Shown: positions 35,173 through 44,042, numbered from the stretch's first letter. The stretch is DNA of 64,000 bases from Ruminiclostridium papyrosolvens DSM 2782 (GCF_029318685.1 NZ_CP119677.1:4455001-4519000); one strand, 5' to 3'. The notes: generated by a model not told the origin, from the letters alone. Numbers and translations: made by a program.

Positions 35173-36420
35173 ATGAAAAAAGTACTTATGATTGCACACC
35201 AGTTTCCTCCCATTGGAGGCTCAGGTGTGCAAAGAACTGTAAAATTTGTTAAATACTTGAGAAATTTTGATTATGAGCCTGTCATACTAACCAGAGATGC
35301 CTCAAAAGCGGCTCTGAAGGATGAAACGCTTCTAAAGGATATTCCTCAGGGCATGCAGGTTATCAGAACAAACGCTTGTGATTTTGCAGCTCTTCCGGGA
35401 TTACTAAAATACTTCGGTAAGGTTATAAACAAGTTTCTGATACCCGATTCTGAGAGAGTGTGGCAGCATTTTGCACGCAAGCAGGCTTTTGCTGCAATAA
35501 AAGACAATAAAATAGATGTGATTTATACCACGTCAGCCCCCTACAGTGACCATCTTCTGGGGGTATACCTGAAAAAGCATTATCCCCATATTCCTCTGGT
35601 ATGCGATTTCAGGGATGAGTGGACTAATAACCCTTACCATGTCAGAAAAGGGTTAAGAGCAAAAATTGAACGTAATCAGGAAAAAATGGTTCTCAAATAT
35701 GCTGACTGTCTTATCACCAATACTCCGGTTATGCTTTCAAACTTTTTGAGGGACAACCCCGAAACCAAAGGTAAATTTTTTGTTATACCGAACGGCTATG
35801 ACGATGAGGATTTTGTGGGTATGGAGGATATTGTACCTTCAAATGACAAGTTTACACTGACCTATACCGGGCTTTTATATGGCAAAAGAAAACCCGACAA
35901 TTTCTTTGGAGCTCTCAAAAGAGCTATTGACGAAGGAAATGTGGACAAGTCCAAAATAAATGTCAAGCTTATAGGAAATTATAAGGTTGAGCAACTTCAA
36001 GCAGTTATTGACAACTACAATTTAAACGGAGTTGTTTCACTTATGCCTTATATGAAGCACAAGGAATGTCTTGCAGAACTAATTAAATCTGACGCCCTTC
36101 TGCTTATAGAGCCATCCGGCCCCGGTGCTGAAGCTTTTTATACCGGCAAGGTTTTTGAGTATATGAATACAAAACGGCCCATACTTGCGTCTATACCTGA
36201 GCATGGTGCTGCGGCACAGCTTATAACAGATACAAAAACCGGTCTGGTTTCAGACTTTAATGATATTGAAACTACCAAAAAGAACCTTATTGAACTATAT
36301 AATTGCTGGACTGACGGTACAAACCCGGTAAATCCTGTAGTCGACGAGGTTAAAAAGTTTGAAAGAAAAGAGCTTACAAAAGCACTGGCAGAAGTATTAA
36401 ATAATTCATTTAAAAAGTAA
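35173..36420 (+). CDS. Family 4 (group 1) glycosyltransferase
   Basis: A 415-residue GT-B fold enzyme. The donor-independent N-terminal half begins KKVLMIAHQFPPIGGSGVQR, the classic GT4-like opening with a Gly-rich phosphate loop; the C-terminal half contains FTLTYTGLLYGKRKPDNF, ADCLITNTPVM, VIPNGYD and the acidic segment FYTGKVFEYMNTKRPIL, corresponding to the E-x7-E donor-binding motif. It transfers a sugar from a nucleotide sugar in the cytoplasm. The substrate is unknown, but the preceding WecC suggests a ManNAcA-containing polymer. GAAAGGA precedes the ATG. Confidence 0.88.
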   Translation: MKKVLMIAHQFPPIGGSGVQRTVKFVKYLRNFDYEPVILTRDASKAALKDETLLKDIPQGMQVIRTNACDFAALPGLLKYFGKVINKFLIPDSERVWQHFARKQAFAAIKDNKIDVIYTTSAPYSDHLLGVYLKKHYPHIPLVCDFRDEWTNNPYHVRKGLRAKIERNQEKMVLKYADCLITNTPVMLSNFLRDNPETKGKFFVIPNGYDDEDFVGMEDIVPSNDKFTLTYTGLLYGKRKPDNFFGALKRAIDEGNVDKSKINVKLIGNYKVEQLQAVIDNYNLNGVVSLMPYMKHKECLAELIKSDALLLIEPSGPGAEAFYTGKVFEYMNTKRPILASIPEHGAAAQLITDTKTGLVSDFNDIETTKKNLIELYNCWTDGTNPVNPVVDEVKKFERKELTKALAEVLNNSFKK

Positions 36421-36436
36421 CTTGGAGGATTCTAAC

Positions 36437-36931
36437 ATGAAACTAATTGATGAAAAAGGCAGATTATTCGGAAAGGTTAACATTATAGATCTGGTAGTGG
36501 TTTTACTGGTTCTGTTATTGGTAGCAGCAGTCGGCTACAAGGTTTTAAGTCCAAAAATAGCTTCATCTCCTACAGCAAAGGGCGAAGTAACAGCTGTTAT
36601 AAAGTGTACTTTCAGAACTGATACAGTTATCAGTCAGGTTAAGGCAGGACAACAGCTTGTTTTTGGCACTGACTATGTTCCAGATGCAACTATTTCAGAG
36701 GTTAATGCCGTAGTCTCCGATTATACAACAACAGATGCACAGGGTAGGGTTCATATGGAGAAGCATCCTACATTAAAGGATTTATATATAACAATTAAAG
36801 CCAAAGTTAATACAAATGCCGCAATATTGAAGGTTGGTACACAGGATCTTTGTCTTGGTAAAAAATTTACAGTTAAAACTCAAACTATTGAAATGGACGG
36901 CAACGTTGAGAAGATCACTATCACGAAATAA
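36437..36931 (+). CDS. DUF4330 family membrane-anchored protein
   Basis: A 164-residue protein. A short cytosolic N terminus (MKLIDEKGRLFGKVNIIDL, typical of DUF4330) precedes a single transmembrane helix (residues about 18-38) and an outward beta-rich domain to the end. Function is unknown; members are often found in polysaccharide-synthesis or export clusters of clostridia, as here. The start ATG at 36437 follows TTGGAGG at 8 bases. It sits 16 bases after the GT4 gene, and the next gene follows in 35 bases, so they are cotranscribed. Confidence 0.8.
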   Translation: MKLIDEKGRLFGKVNIIDLVVVLLVLLLVAAVGYKVLSPKIASSPTAKGEVTAVIKCTFRTDTVISQVKAGQQLVFGTDYVPDATISEVNAVVSDYTTTDAQGRVHMEKHPTLKDLYITIKAKVNTNAAILKVGTQDLCLGKKFTVKTQTIEMDGNVEKITITK

Positions 36932-36966
36932 TGGAGTTAACTTAATTTGAACAGGTGGTGATATTT

Positions 36967-37488
36967 ATGGAACAACTTACCGGTACAAGTATTATTTTTA
37001 GAACAATCAATGGCTTAACCCGCTGGATTAAAGCTTCAGTTTTTTTTGGCGTAATGTGTGTAATACTGGACTGGTGCAGAAACAGCCAGATAAACCGCTT
37101 TATTTTGTGGTATCTGGGGAAAGATTCTTCTTTGAAGTATTCTGCAACCTACAGGGTTTTTTCACGGGTTTTCAGACTATTTGACAGGCTATGGGACAAA
37201 CTGTATGACTTTGTTGGAAATTGCGGAAGTTCCAGTGCTTTTATTTCTTTTATAAGAAATGCTTTTTCAGGTTCCGGCAGTTTTGCCTCCTTCTCCCTTG
37301 TAATAATGTTTTTCAGTATAGGATTTGGAGTTACAACCTTGGCTTTAGGAACATTTAACACGATTAAGGCTGCCTTAATTATTTTGGGAATAGCCGTGTC
37401 CCTGTTGCTTTTACCCGGCAGGAGAAAATGGAAGGCCTGCCTTGAAAACAGCATGTTCTGGCACTTTGTGCAATACATTTTTGATTAA
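36967..37488 (+). CDS. Membrane protein of the glycan cluster, unknown function
   Basis: A 173-residue protein with an N-terminal hydrophobic segment (ASVFFGVMCVILDW, residues about 24-37) and two adjacent helices in the C-terminal half (SFSLVIMFFSIGFGVTTLAL and IKAALIILGIAVSLLLLP). An amphipathic basic middle region (FSRVFRLFDRLWDKLYDF) lies between. No family is recognised. It is located between DUF4330 and the O-antigen-ligase-like gene with short gaps, suggesting it assists polymerisation or export of the same glycan. AGGTGGTGA lies upstream of the ATG at 36967. Confidence 0.7.
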   Translation: MEQLTGTSIIFRTINGLTRWIKASVFFGVMCVILDWCRNSQINRFILWYLGKDSSLKYSATYRVFSRVFRLFDRLWDKLYDFVGNCGSSSAFISFIRNAFSGSGSFASFSLVIMFFSIGFGVTTLALGTFNTIKAALIILGIAVSLLLLPGRRKWKACLENSMFWHFVQYIFD

Positions 37489-37513
37489 AAGTCAGTAAGG
37501 ATAAACAAATACT

Positions 37514-38890
37514 ATGAATAAAAAAACTGCTGTAATATTATTGATATTGGGATTTCTGGCAGGGGTGTGCGGAGCTTTTGCACATACCTTTTTGCTGGTT
37601 GCATTTATTGCGGGCGTTATATTTACTGCCGCAATGATGCTTGATTATTCAAAATTCCTATATGTTATGGGTTTTTATGTGTTAATCGATTACGTGTTAA
37701 GGTATGTAATATCAAGCGCTTTGCTTGCAAGCTACTGGGATGAACTGCTATTTATATTTGCACTGTGTCTGTGGCTTTACAAATGGGTAGTTTATCGTAA
37801 ACAGGATGGCTATGTTGCAACACCTTTAGACATACCTCTTGTATTTTTTGTGGTAATCTCCATATGCTTAGTTCTGGTTAATTCACCTATTATGAAAATC
37901 GGAGTTGACGGTTTCAGGCAGGTTGTACAGCAAATGCTGTGGTATTTCGTTATTGCACAGCTTGTAACCTCCAGTAAGAACATCAGATGGTTTCTGTATA
38001 TTATGGTATTTATAGGCGGACTTCTGGGCCTCCATGGTATTTACCAATATGTAACACATGCAGAAATGCCCTCCTACTGGGTTGACAGGCTTGAATCAGG
38101 GATAACAACGAGAGTTTTCTCAATAATAGGAAGCCCTAATATTCTTGGAAGCCTTATGGTATTGCTGATACCCGTTTCAATTTCCTTTGTTTTCAGTGAA
38201 AGAAAGATTTTCAAGAAAATTATATTTACCGGAATAACCCTTGCAATGTCAGCAACTCTGATATTCACCTCTTCAAGGTCTGCATGGATTGGCTTTGTGG
38301 TGGCTATGGGCGTGTATTTCTGGCTTAAAGATAAGAGACTCATTTTATTGCTGGTTCTGTTGGTTGCAGCCGCATATTTTGCAGTACCTACCATTGCACA
38401 CAGGGTAAACTATCTGCTCAGCCCCCAGTACATGGTAAGCAGTGCAGCCGGGGGAAGAATTGCACGATGGTCCATAGGTATTGCGGCACTTAAGCAACAT
38501 CCTTGGTTCGGCCTTGGTCTTGGACAGTTCGGCGGTGCAGTTGCTCAGAACTATAAGATACCGGGTGCCTTCTACGTTGACAGCTATTTCTTAAAGATTG
38601 CTGTTGAAATGGGGCTTGTAGGCTTTACCTCCTTCTGTATTCTAATATATAACGCTCTGGCATGGGGTATTCGTGCGGTAAAGAGAACAGCAGACCGCCA
38701 AAGCCTCAGCATGGCGCAGGGTGTTTTTGCAGGAATGGCGGGCGTTGTGGTTCCTAACTTCGTTGAAAATGTATTTGAGGTTCCAATGATGACAGCTTAT
38801 TTCTGGATGTTTGCAGCAGTTCTTATAGCCCTTGGCTTCACCATTCCCAATCAGGGAATGAAGCGCCTGAACGTGGGAAGTATAAGATAG
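37514..38890 (+). CDS. O-antigen ligase/polymerase-like membrane protein
   Basis: A 458-residue polytopic protein with 11 to 12 hydrophobic segments. The Wzy_C/WaaL-type region is recognisable: SIIGSPNILGSLMVLLIPVS, FTSSRSAWIGFVVAM, then the large periplasm-side loop with GGRIARWSIGIAALKQHPWFGLGLGQFGG, including the conserved Arg and His. It would polymerise or ligate lipid-linked oligosaccharides outside the membrane. In a Gram-positive the acceptor may be another glycan or an S-layer protein. The ATG has AAGGA about 13 bases upstream, which is far. It is the last gene of the wecC cluster; the inverted-repeat element at 38908 follows at once. Confidence 0.85.
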   Translation: MNKKTAVILLILGFLAGVCGAFAHTFLLVAFIAGVIFTAAMMLDYSKFLYVMGFYVLIDYVLRYVISSALLASYWDELLFIFALCLWLYKWVVYRKQDGYVATPLDIPLVFFVVISICLVLVNSPIMKIGVDGFRQVVQQMLWYFVIAQLVTSSKNIRWFLYIMVFIGGLLGLHGIYQYVTHAEMPSYWVDRLESGITTRVFSIIGSPNILGSLMVLLIPVSISFVFSERKIFKKIIFTGITLAMSATLIFTSSRSAWIGFVVAMGVYFWLKDKRLILLLVLLVAAAYFAVPTIAHRVNYLLSPQYMVSSAAGGRIARWSIGIAALKQHPWFGLGLGQFGGAVAQNYKIPGAFYVDSYFLKIAVEMGLVGFTSFCILIYNALAWGIRAVKRTADRQSLSMAQGVFAGMAGVVVPNFVENVFEVPMMTAYFWMFAAVLIALGFTIPNQGMKRLNVGSIR

Positions 38891-38907
38891 CTGAAGGTGA
38901 TACTAAA

Positions 38908-39221
38908 AAAGGGCTTGTGCAAAACTAATTTTTATCTATCTTAACCGGTACTTAGGAGTATAAATTGTATCAATGGAAGCTTGGTTAAAGATATTTGCAG
39001 ATGTTTCTCGGCGAACAAGGATATTTTACCGGAAAACCTATCACGAGGTAGGTTTTAGCGAAACCATGAATCATGGACGATGAATGTGAGCGACGGTAAA
39101 ATATCCTTTGATGAGCCGCTAGAAACTTTTGCAAATATCTTGGAAGCAACCATTGATACAATTTTATACGGGTAGTACTGATGTTAAAACAGAAGACTTT
39201 TTGTTTTGCAACAAGCCCTTT
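38908..39221. mobile_element. Imperfect inverted repeat, possible MITE
   Basis: A 314-bp sequence that nearly folds on itself end to end. The tips are AAAGGGCTTGTGCAAAAC and, on the complement, AAAGGGCTTGTTGCAAAAC. Inside, matching segments on both arms include GTATAAATTGTATCAATGG, GATATTTGCA and AAGGATATTTTACCG. The centre holds smaller hairpins (39033-39056 AAAACCTA...TAGGTTTT; 39063-39075 CCATGAATCATGG). It has no coding capacity. It fills the whole gap between two convergent genes and may also serve as a terminator. No clear target duplication is seen, so the transposon interpretation is an inference. Confidence 0.6.
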
Positions 39222-39226
39222 AGCTT

Positions 39227-40573
39227 TTAGTTAAGGGATTTCATTGACTTTTCTTCTTGCCTGAAGGAAATATCCTTTCTACGATATATTCCCAGCAGCA
39301 TTCCTATTAGTGCCATATTCATCACACAACTCTGCCCTCCATAGGATATAAAAGGGAGAGAGATTCCGGTCATCGGAAATAAGTTCAGATTAGCAAGTAT
39401 ATGGATTATTACTTGTATTGAAAATACACAGCATATACCCACTCCCAGCAACCTACCGTACTCATTTCTTACCCTGTTTGATGCCATAAATAATCTGACA
39501 ATTATTAATCCCAATAGCCCCAATAAGACTGCTCCAAAGAGCCAACCAAATCGTCCTACCACAAAAGTAAATACACAATCCGTTTCTGAACAAGGCAGTA
39601 TCAATTGTTTTGTGTCGCTGATCATAAGCTCTTTGCTCATTCCGATAAATGGTGAACTGCTTTGTATTTTATGCATCATGACATTCATCCATCCACTGCC
39701 CAGAGGATCTCTCCAAGGTTCAGCAAATATTATAAGCCTTTTAAATCTGTAGGGTTCACATGTAATAAAGTAAAGTAAGTTTATTAGTATAAACCCCAAA
39801 AGTCCTCCATAAAGAATAAAAAGAGTCTTTTTTCTGTTTCCTTTGAAGCTTTTACTAAAAATTCCACAGGTGACCATTATAGCAAAACCTGCCCCCAGAA
39901 TACATGCAAACATCAGCGAAGGCTCCATAAATATTATTATCAAAGGCAGCAGTGAATTTACAACCAACTTAAATAAATTACTCGGTGTTCCGTCGCACCA
40001 CCTTCTTATGAGACCAGAGTAGCTTATTAAAAGAAAAGGGATGGCAGCAAAGGACGGTGTTACACTAAATTTCCCCACTACTATAATTGTCCTGCCATAT
40101 GTGTCAGTCCCAAATATAATCACAGATAAGAGTAAAATGCACACCGAATAGTACACTGGCAGAGAATATTTTTCAAATCGCACGAAATCAACGAAATAAA
40201 GGGTTACAGCGAGAATAATTCCTGTTGCTACAAAGAGTATTTGTCTTTCAAAATTAAATGAGAGTGTAGTAATTTGCGAATACTGAAACATTACGTAGAG
40301 TCCAAATAATACTATAGCCCCCAAAAGTATAACAATTGACCATTCTGTTTTTGGTTTGTGAGTATTATGAAGTTGTTTCCCTATTGCTATTGGGTCTCCC
40401 ATTTTAAGTATAGCTTTTTTAACGGCTTCATCTTCTGACATTCCGTCTGAGATATGTAATTGAGTCAACTCCTCAATATGGCTTTGCAGTTCCTCCTGTA
40501 TTATCCTGTGGGCCTTTTTGTACTTGACCTGTCCCAGAACTATATCAATAAAATCAATGGCACATTGGTTCAA
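39227..40573 (-). CDS. SEDS (FtsW/RodA/SpoVE) protein with N-terminal permease-prefix (HAAS-like) domain
   Basis: About 448 residues. Residues about 15-65 (AHRIIQEELQSHIEELTQLHISDGMSEDEAVKKAI ... MGDP) are a HAAS/permease-prefix type domain, usually a partner of PadR regulators. The rest is a SEDS glycosyltransferase with about 10 helices: WRDPLGSGWM contains the aspartate equivalent to the catalytic Asp of RodA, and ISLPFISYGGQS is the conserved C-terminal motif. SEDS proteins polymerise lipid II. The open frame begins GTG at 40582, but TTG at 40573 has GGAGGTG at 6 bases and is preferred. It overlaps padR upstream. A specialised rather than housekeeping role is likely. Confidence 0.85.
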   Translation of the reverse strand: MNQCAIDFIDIVLGQVKYKKAHRIIQEELQSHIEELTQLHISDGMSEDEAVKKAILKMGDPIAIGKQLHNTHKPKTEWSIVILLGAIVLFGLYVMFQYSQITTLSFNFERQILFVATGIILAVTLYFVDFVRFEKYSLPVYYSVCILLLSVIIFGTDTYGRTIIVVGKFSVTPSFAAIPFLLISYSGLIRRWCDGTPSNLFKLVVNSLLPLIIIFMEPSLMFACILGAGFAIMVTCGIFSKSFKGNRKKTLFILYGGLLGFILINLLYFITCEPYRFKRLIIFAEPWRDPLGSGWMNVMMHKIQSSSPFIGMSKELMISDTKQLILPCSETDCVFTFVVGRFGWLFGAVLLGLLGLIIVRLFMASNRVRNEYGRLLGVGICCVFSIQVIIHILANLNLFPMTGISLPFISYGGQSCVMNMALIGMLLGIYRRKDISFRQEEKSMKSLN

Positions 40574-40904
40574 CTTCTCCACCTCCCAATACTTTTTTTA
40601 CGGCATCAGTATATTTCCCCCACTCTTTTTGTTTCTCCTCCAAAAGCTTTCTTCCTTTGGCAGTAATCCTGTAGTACTTCCTCTTTCGGGCAGAATCGGT
40701 CTCTTCCCAGTAGGCCTCAATCATTCCGTCACTTTCCAAGGAGTGAAGAATGGGATACAGAGTTCCTTCTTTTAGTGTAAAAGTATTGTCCGACCTGCGT
40801 TCCAGCTCTCTGGTCATCTGGTATCCGTACATATCCCCACTCTCCAGAAGTTTAAGGACAAGCATGGTTGTACTTCCCTTTAATAATTCTTTGTCAATCT
40901 TCAT
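40554..40904 (-). CDS. PadR family transcriptional regulator
   Basis: A 116-residue winged-helix protein. The opening ELLKGSTTMLVLKLLESGDMYGYQMTRELE and the wing LKEGTLYPILHSLESDGMI ... RKYYRITAKGRKLLEE are diagnostic of PadR. A C-terminal helix mediates dimerisation. These repressors commonly sit in front of, and overlap, a gene for a HAAS-domain membrane protein, as here with the SEDS gene (overlap about 20-29 bases). It presumably represses its own operon in response to an envelope-related signal; the ligand is unknown. AGGTAT lies a few bases before the ATG. Confidence 0.92.
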   Translation of the reverse strand: MKIDKELLKGSTTMLVLKLLESGDMYGYQMTRELERRSDNTFTLKEGTLYPILHSLESDGMIEAYWEETDSARKRKYYRITAKGRKLLEEKQKEWGKYTDAVKKVLGGGEVEPMCH

Positions 40905-40994
40905 ACATATACCTCCGAATCATATGCATAGTATATCTATGTATTAGTTTACAATTGATTCCCATCTGTGTCAAGGAAAGTGTTTATAGCCCTC

Positions 40995-41040
40995 AAAAAA
41001 GGCAACGGCTGATGAAGTAATTCAGCCGCTGCCTTTTTTT
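40995..41040 (-). terminator. Terminator after the GT39 gene
   Basis: A long hairpin, GGCAGCGGCTGA with TCAGCCGTTGCC on the minus strand (two internal mismatches), is flanked by A and T runs on both sides. It lies immediately downstream of the 41046 stop codon. Confidence 0.88.
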
Positions 41041-41045
41041 ATATC

Positions 41046-42509
41046 TTATATCTCATATCTCTTTCCTGCTTCAAGAAATCCTGTTCCAAAGACTATCAAA
41101 AGTGGTATAACCGGCATATGGTATCTGGATTGAACCTCCAGAAACGTGTATGAAAGCAGGAGTCCTCCAAATATCATTAATATTATCAGAGAATCATACC
41201 GCTTCTCTTTTAGAGTGTAAAAACAAGTGCACACAGCCATAAGAATAATCAGAATGTAAAATAACTGAGATACCCCATAAAATATCCTTGGATGAGACTT
41301 TACCGCATTTTCAGCTTTTGAGTCCTGTGAGGATATTGTGCTCCAGTAGTACCCGTAATTTTCATCTCCCCATTGTATCTTATACTTTCTAAGTGCAAGC
41401 TTTGCAAAACCCACAGGGTCGTTTTTTATTCTGCTAAAGGCTATGTCTTTGGCTTCTTTCTGAACTTTCTCAAAATCAAAGTTATTCTTTTTGATTAATG
41501 AAAAATCTTCATTGTTAAACATTCCATCAGCTTTGCTGTTTGTACCAATCATCAGATTAAAGCCTGAATCAGATTTTGTAATATCAACGCCTGTTGCTTT
41601 CTGTATTGGCAGATTTACAAGGTTAACAACTGCAAAATATACCGCTATAAAAAGCACTATTGATTTAATACCTAATGCAAAACTGGTAAAGTTATCAGCT
41701 CTGTATCTCTTGTACAGCAGTATGAAAACTGCAAATACGGGCAGCATAATCATTGCCATAGGTCTGATTAACTGAGCTAGAGCCGTAATAAAGCCTGCGG
41801 CCAACAGCATCATGTTTCCATTCCAAAAGTCATGATTTTTGTAGGTGTATTTCTTAACAAAATAAAGTGTCAGCAATACCGCTCCTGTAAACAGCACCAG
41901 AAACACATGTTCTGAGGCAATAGCAGAAGTATACATAATTTGTGCAGGCCACAAGGCACACAATAGTGAAGCCACTCTTCCCGCCTTTTCACCGTAAAGC
42001 ATTTTGCCCCCGGCATAGATAATTAGTACCAGAGCCAAGGAAAGCAGAATATTGAAGATTTTTATTGTCCATAGACCTGAACCGAAAATTGAGAAAAGTC
42101 CCGCCAATATCATTCCAAAACCGATTTTGAAAGGAAATACCGCATAAAAATCTGCAAATCCTTTGAAATCTCCCTGACTTGCATTAACACCGTAATTGTA
42201 TAAATGCAAAAAGTCTGAAAACGGCTGAGTCTGAATATACCAATTCCATACTAAACGGGGAATTACAGCAACCAAAATCAGCAGTATTATGAAAACTGTC
42301 CTATTTATCTTTGTCAGAATATTCAGCCTATATATTGCGAATAAGCCCGCACCTGCACCTATAAAGTAAACAACACCTGCGATAAAAGGCAGTTTCAGCG
42401 CCGCCGGCCCTGATTTGAAGGCTGCAATCAAAGCTACTGCAATCAGAAGTGCAATAGCACCAAATACTATAAGATAAAATATAATGTCCTTAATCTTTGT
42501 TTTTTTCAA
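41046..42509 (-). CDS. Family 39 (ArnT/PMT-like) membrane glycosyltransferase
   Basis: A 487-residue polytopic protein with about 12 hydrophobic segments. The N-terminal extracytoplasmic loop QPFSDFLHLYNYG contains the aspartate typical of GT39/GT83 family enzymes that take sugars from polyprenyl-phosphate donors. The end EVQSRYHMPVIPLLIVFGTGF is also family-typical. It would add sugars to an outer-face acceptor. The start is a TTG at 42507-42509 with AGAGGAG at 7 bases; the longer frame starts before the site. A diverged paralogue (54119-55645) lies in the accessory insertion. It is monocistronic, with a terminator at 40995. Confidence 0.82.
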   Translation of the reverse strand: MKKTKIKDIIFYLIVFGAIALLIAVALIAAFKSGPAALKLPFIAGVVYFIGAGAGLFAIYRLNILTKINRTVFIILLILVAVIPRLVWNWYIQTQPFSDFLHLYNYGVNASQGDFKGFADFYAVFPFKIGFGMILAGLFSIFGSGLWTIKIFNILLSLALVLIIYAGGKMLYGEKAGRVASLLCALWPAQIMYTSAIASEHVFLVLFTGAVLLTLYFVKKYTYKNHDFWNGNMMLLAAGFITALAQLIRPMAMIMLPVFAVFILLYKRYRADNFTSFALGIKSIVLFIAVYFAVVNLVNLPIQKATGVDITKSDSGFNLMIGTNSKADGMFNNEDFSLIKKNNFDFEKVQKEAKDIAFSRIKNDPVGFAKLALRKYKIQWGDENYGYYWSTISSQDSKAENAVKSHPRIFYGVSQLFYILIILMAVCTCFYTLKEKRYDSLIILMIFGGLLLSYTFLEVQSRYHMPVIPLLIVFGTGFLEAGKRYEI

Positions 42510-42654
42510 AACATCACTCCTCTTATTTAAATATTCCAAATATTAAAAATATAATTTATTTTAACATAACCCGGCAAATAATACCTTATAATTTGATTTT
42601 CATATACTCATATGGTAAGCTAAAACTTATTATTTATTTTTGAGAGGTAAGCTT

Positions 42655-43491
42655 ATGCGTACACAGAATTTATACAAAAACTATGAGCCGGCCGTAACGT
42701 GTGAAACCAAGGATTACAAATGCGGGTACTGGTTTATTTTTTGTTCAAATAAACTATTGATTGTAAATAAAGAAAGTGGAGGAAAAATTCCTCTTTTTAG
42801 TGAGTTAACGGCACTTAGTCAAGTATTAACTGCTCCCCTGTATCTGGGGAAATTTTACGGTCAGCCTGCATATTGTATGGGGATTGCCGACAATACACAA
42901 GCTCCGGAGGGGATGACTTTTGTAGATTTAAGGTCAACCTTCGGAGTACTGGATGAAGACTCCTTTTTACTTGCAAGTAAGGCGGTACAGGTAGTAGCTT
43001 GGGAGCAAACCCATCGGTTTTGCGGGAAATGCGGCTCTTTGACACAAGACCTTTCCGGCGAGCGTGCAAAGGTTTGTCCCGAATGTGGTTTTATAAGTTA
43101 TCCCAGAATATGTCCTGCAGTAATTACCGCCGTTTTTAAGGAAAATAAAATACTGCTGGCTCACGCACGCTCCTTTAAAGGGGATATGCACAGCCTTGTA
43201 GCGGGTTTTGTTGAGGCAGGAGAAACACTGGAAGAAGCTGTTGAAAGAGAGATAATGGAGGAAATAGGTCTAAAGGTTAAAAATATAGAGTATTGGGGCA
43301 GTCAGCCCTGGCCTTATCCAAACTCACTAATGCTGGGATTCACAGCAGAATATGAAAGCGGAGAAATAAATGTGGATGGAGTTGAAATATCCCATGCCCA
43401 GTGGTATGACGTAGAAAACCTTCCTGAACTGCCTCCTAAGGTCAGTATTGCCAGGAAGATAATAGACTGGTACTCAAAAGGGCGCAGATAA
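42655..43491 (+). CDS. nudC: NAD+ diphosphatase
   Basis: A 278-residue Nudix hydrolase. The zinc ribbon (FCGKCGSLT ... VCPECGFISYPR, residues about 122-150) and the Nudix box (GFVEAGETLEEAVEREIMEEIG) are complete, and the NudC signature SQPWPYPNSLMLGF is present. It cleaves NAD(H) and may remove NAD caps from RNA. The start ATG at 42655 follows GAGAGGT at a good distance; the open frame goes back to 42640. The gene is monocistronic, divergent from the GT39 gene and convergent with hsp20 across a shared hairpin. Confidence 0.95.
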   Translation: MRTQNLYKNYEPAVTCETKDYKCGYWFIFCSNKLLIVNKESGGKIPLFSELTALSQVLTAPLYLGKFYGQPAYCMGIADNTQAPEGMTFVDLRSTFGVLDEDSFLLASKAVQVVAWEQTHRFCGKCGSLTQDLSGERAKVCPECGFISYPRICPAVITAVFKENKILLAHARSFKGDMHSLVAGFVEAGETLEEAVEREIMEEIGLKVKNIEYWGSQPWPYPNSLMLGFTAEYESGEINVDGVEISHAQWYDVENLPELPPKVSIARKIIDWYSKGRR

Positions 43492-43515
43492 TACTAAATT
43501 CATATATGTTAAAAT

Positions 43516-43560
43516 AGCTGCAACCCTATATATTAAAGGGTCGCAGCCATTTTTGATTTT
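43516..43560. terminator. Bidirectional terminator between nudC and hsp20
   Basis: GCTGCAACCCT pairs with AGGGTCGCAGC with one mismatch across a 9-base loop. Plus-strand T-rich sequence (CATTTTTGATTTTTT) follows, and the hsp20 stop codon lies directly beside it. Confidence 0.8.
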
Positions 43561-43998
43561 TTACTGAATCTCTATTCTGTTGTTAACCTTTTTTGTTTCA
43601 CTTTTTGGAAGAAGGATTGTGAGTATTCCATTTTCATACTTTGCAGAAACATCCTCATTTTTAACGTTTTCAACGTAGAAGCTTCTGCTAAAGGAGCCAT
43701 ATCTTCTTTCTTTTCTTATATAATTGTCTCTCTCTTCCTTTGACTCCTGATTCTGTTCAACTGCGATAGTGAGTGTGTCATCTCTTAAATCAAGCTTGAT
43801 ATCTTCTTTTGCAACTCCCGGAATTTCCGCTTCTACGATAAATTCCTTTTCGTTTTCCTTGATATCTGCTCTTATGGGATTTCCGCCTGTAAAAGCTGGA
43901 AAGGAATCATTGAAAAAGCTATTGAACATATTTTCAATATCCAACAGACCTCCTCTCTCCTGCAATTTGTTGTTTCTAAATGGTACTATTCCAAACAT
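43561..43998 (-). CDS. Hsp20/alpha-crystallin small heat-shock protein
   Basis: A 145-residue protein. The alpha-crystallin domain (residues about 42-135) has FIVEAEIPGVAKEDIKLDLRDDTLTIAVE, a loop, and GSFSRSFYVENVKNEDVSAKYENGILTILLPK, with the NRIEIQ tail supplying the I-x-I motif used for oligomerisation. It holds unfolding proteins in an ATP-independent manner. TTGGAGG precedes the ATG at good spacing. The promoter region carries two CtsR-type operators (44043-44123), so induction by heat or protein stress is predicted. Confidence 0.95.
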   Translation of the reverse strand: MFGIVPFRNNKLQERGGLLDIENMFNSFFNDSFPAFTGGNPIRADIKENEKEFIVEAEIPGVAKEDIKLDLRDDTLTIAVEQNQESKEERDNYIRKERRYGSFSRSFYVENVKNEDVSAKYENGILTILLPKSETKKVNNRIEIQ

Positions 43999-44042
43999 AC
44001 AAACACCTCCAAATTATTTTAATTGATTTATTTTATTTTGAT

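Noticed and set aside
38900-39230. Target-site duplication around the 314-bp inverted repeat
   Set aside because: The A/T-rich flanks (CTAAA and AGCTTTT) do not form a convincing direct repeat, so insertion by transposition is not proven.
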